Source: Hafnia alvei (GTDB lineage: Bacteria; Pseudomonadota; Gammaproteobacteria; Enterobacterales; Enterobacteriaceae). Taken from it: DNA of 64,000 nt. Positions 62,707-64,000 of the stretch are shown piece after piece. The DNA lies in contig NZ_CP139992.1 in assembly GCF_034424155.1 (NCBI RefSeq), forward strand, positions 496,001-560,000. The letters are read 5' to 3'. Under the pieces are notes generated by a model, which did no database searches, had not been told where the DNA came from, and was given only the letters and a program-made list of their open reading frames with translations. Within the stretch, counting starts at the first letter, position 1. Each line of letters begins with the position of its first letter. The position numbers were made by a program, and so were the translations under genes.

Positions 62707-63540
62707 ATGCAGCTGAAAGCGCAAGGGTTAACTCTGGACCTTACTTACCCTCAAGTGATGGGGATTCTGAATGTCACGCCGGATTCATTTTCCGACGGCG
62801 GCAAACATAATGGATTGGATGCCGCTTTGCGCCATGCGGAAGCGATGATCAGCGCAGGTGCAACCATTATTGACGTGGGCGGTGAATCGACTCGCCCTGG
62901 TGCCGCAGAGGTGAGCACCGAAGAAGAACTTGAACGTGTGGTGCCCATTGTTGAGCTGATTGCTCGCTATTTCGACGTTTGGATTTCGGTAGATACGTCA
63001 AAAGCCGAAGTGATTACCGCCAGTGCTCAGGCGGGCGCGACGTTGATCAATGATATTCGTTCTTTGAGTGAGCCCGGCGCGTTAGAAGCGGCAGCACAAT
63101 CGGGTTTGCCGATATGCCTGATGCATATGCAGGGCGATCCCAAAACCATGCAGCGTAAACCTGTCTATACCGACGTGGTTGCCGAAGTAGATAGCTATCT
63201 GACATCACAAATTGAACGATGCACCGCGGCAGGCATTGATAAAAGCCGCCTATTGATTGATCCTGGTTTTGGTTTTGGCAAGAATCTGGAGCATAATTAC
63301 CAACTTCTGGCTCACCTAGCGCATTTCCATCATTTTGGTTTACCGCTTCTGGTCGGTATGTCTCGTAAATCAATGATTGGCCAGCTTCTTAAAGTTGGCC
63401 CGACACAACGCGTGACGGGAAGTGTGGCATGTGCAGTGATTGCCGCAATGCAAGGAGCCCATATTATTCGGGTTCATGATGTTAAAGAGACGGTTGAGGC
63501 GATGCGTGTCGTCGAAGCTACACTTTCAGCGAAGGGATAA
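62707..63540 (+). CDS. folP: dihydropteroate synthase
   Basis: 277 residues from the ATG at 62707 (GGAG seven bases before); E. coli 282. The enzyme joins p-aminobenzoate to the pterin diphosphate in folate synthesis and is the sulfonamide target. TIM-barrel motifs: VMGILNVTPDSFSDGG (N- and loop 1), DVGGESTRPGA (loop 2), DPGFGFGKN and GMSRKSMIG. It lies after a terminator, so it probably has its own promoter, and glmM follows after 6 bp. Confidence 0.97.
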   Translation: MQLKAQGLTLDLTYPQVMGILNVTPDSFSDGGKHNGLDAALRHAEAMISAGATIIDVGGESTRPGAAEVSTEEELERVVPIVELIARYFDVWISVDTSKAEVITASAQAGATLINDIRSLSEPGALEAAAQSGLPICLMHMQGDPKTMQRKPVYTDVVAEVDSYLTSQIERCTAAGIDKSRLLIDPGFGFGKNLEHNYQLLAHLAHFHHFGLPLLVGMSRKSMIGQLLKVGPTQRVTGSVACAVIAAMQGAHIIRVHDVKETVEAMRVVEATLSAKG

Positions 63541-63546
63541 AGATTT

Positions 63547-64000
63547 ATGAGCGAGCGCAAATATTTTGGTACGGACGGGATTCGCGGAAAAGTGGGTGAC
63601 TGCCCGATTACTCCTGATTTTGTGTTAAAGCTCGGCTGGGCTGCGGGTAAGGTTTTGGCGCGTCACGGTTCGCGTAAAATTATCATCGGTAAAGATACCC
63701 GTATTTCTGGTTATATGCTGGAGTCTGCTTTAGAAGCGGGTCTGGCTGCGGCGGGCTTATCGGCGTCCTTCACCGGGCCAATGCCAACGCCTGCTGTCGC
63801 TTATCTCACGCGTACTTTCCGTGCTGAAGCCGGTATTGTTATCTCTGCGTCGCACAACCCTTATTACGATAATGGGATTAAATTCTTCTCAATCGACGGC
63901 ACTAAGTTGCCAGATGAAGTCGAAGAAGCGATTGAGGCCGAAATGGAAAAGCCATTGACCTGCGTGGAATCGGCTGAGCTGGGTAAAGCAAACCGTATCG
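63547..64000 (+). CDS. glmM: phosphoglucosamine mutase, first 151 residues (cut by window end)
   Basis: The frame from ATG 63547 is open to the window edge and reads [20 protein letters not shown]. The phosphorylated Ser102 is in [12 protein letters not shown]. GlmM converts glucosamine-6-phosphate to glucosamine-1-phosphate for peptidoglycan and lipopolysaccharide precursors. It lies 6 bp after folP, as in E. coli. Confidence 0.97.
   Translation, partial: MSERKYFGTDGIRGKVGDCPITPDFVLKLGWAAGKVLARHGSRKIIIGKDTRISGYMLESALEAGLAAAGLSASFTGPMPTPAVAYLTRTFRAEAGIVISASHNPYYDNGIKFFSIDGTKLPDEVEEAIEAEMEKPLTCVESAELGKANRI

Overview
The window is a stretch of core chromosome from a gamma-proteobacterium of the order Enterobacterales. 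Almost every gene has a clear Escherichia coli ortholog in family-typical order. Base composition is moderate, codon use looks even, and the differences from E. coli (a 592-residue AmiB with two LysM domains, a 1308-residue TamB, pmrAB beside dacB, a compact rplI-fklB-ytfE-cpdB segment) suggest the Hafnia/Yersinia/Serratia side of the order. Hafnia or a close relative is my best guess, but I cannot prove it without a search. I see no prophage, insertion sequence, integron, CRISPR array or rRNA operon.

Layout. 1-4.3 kb: the start of psd, then rsgA, orn, three identical tRNA-Gly(GCC) genes, an intergenic region with the position and parts of the DnaA-titration locus datA, and queG. 4.3-15.4 kb: nnr-tsaE-amiB-mutL-miaA-hfq-hflX-hflK-hflC, the cell-wall, mismatch-repair, tRNA-modification and RNA-chaperone cluster. 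15.5-21.4 kb: yjeT, purA, nsrR, rnr, rlmB. 21.5-25.3 kb: aidB, then yjfN, bsmA, yjfP, yjfY. 25.6-27.2 kb: the ribosomal operon rpsF-priB-rpsR-rplI with an autoregulatory leader. 27.3-33 kb: a yeaO-like gene, ytfB, fklB, ytfE (with an NsrR box), an APH(6)-type kinase gene and cpdB. 33.0-33.7 kb: a large symmetrical repeat element. 33.8-44.3 kb: cysQ, ytfJ, ytfK, paeA (ytfL), msrA, and the outer-membrane assembly pair tamA-tamB with ytfP. 44.3-47.6 kb: ppa, fbp, mpl. 47.7-64 kb: two yhcN genes, argR, mdh, sfsB, ispB, rplU-rpmA-yhbE-obgE, then dacB-pmrA-pmrB, greA, yhbY, rlmE-ftsH-folP-glmM (cut by the window end).

In E. coli K-12 the segment up to mpl lies near 94-96 min, while yhcN-argR-mdh and ispB-to-glmM are two separate places near 72-73 min. 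Here all three are joined. Several E. coli insertions (ula operon, cycA, ytfFGH, chpBS, ytfQRT-yjfF) are missing from the matching gaps.

Most of the window is ordinary housekeeping. I did not find a new protein system. The most unusual DNA is the roughly 640-bp mirror-symmetric element between cpdB and cysQ, whose two arms carry matching hairpins with different stem sequences. Other points worth a look are the datA counterpart, a 31-bp palindrome centred on the ppa -10 box, a structured rnr-rlmB spacer, a 16-bp tandem repeat at the end of orn, and an sfsB gene whose 3' end runs into the mdh terminator.
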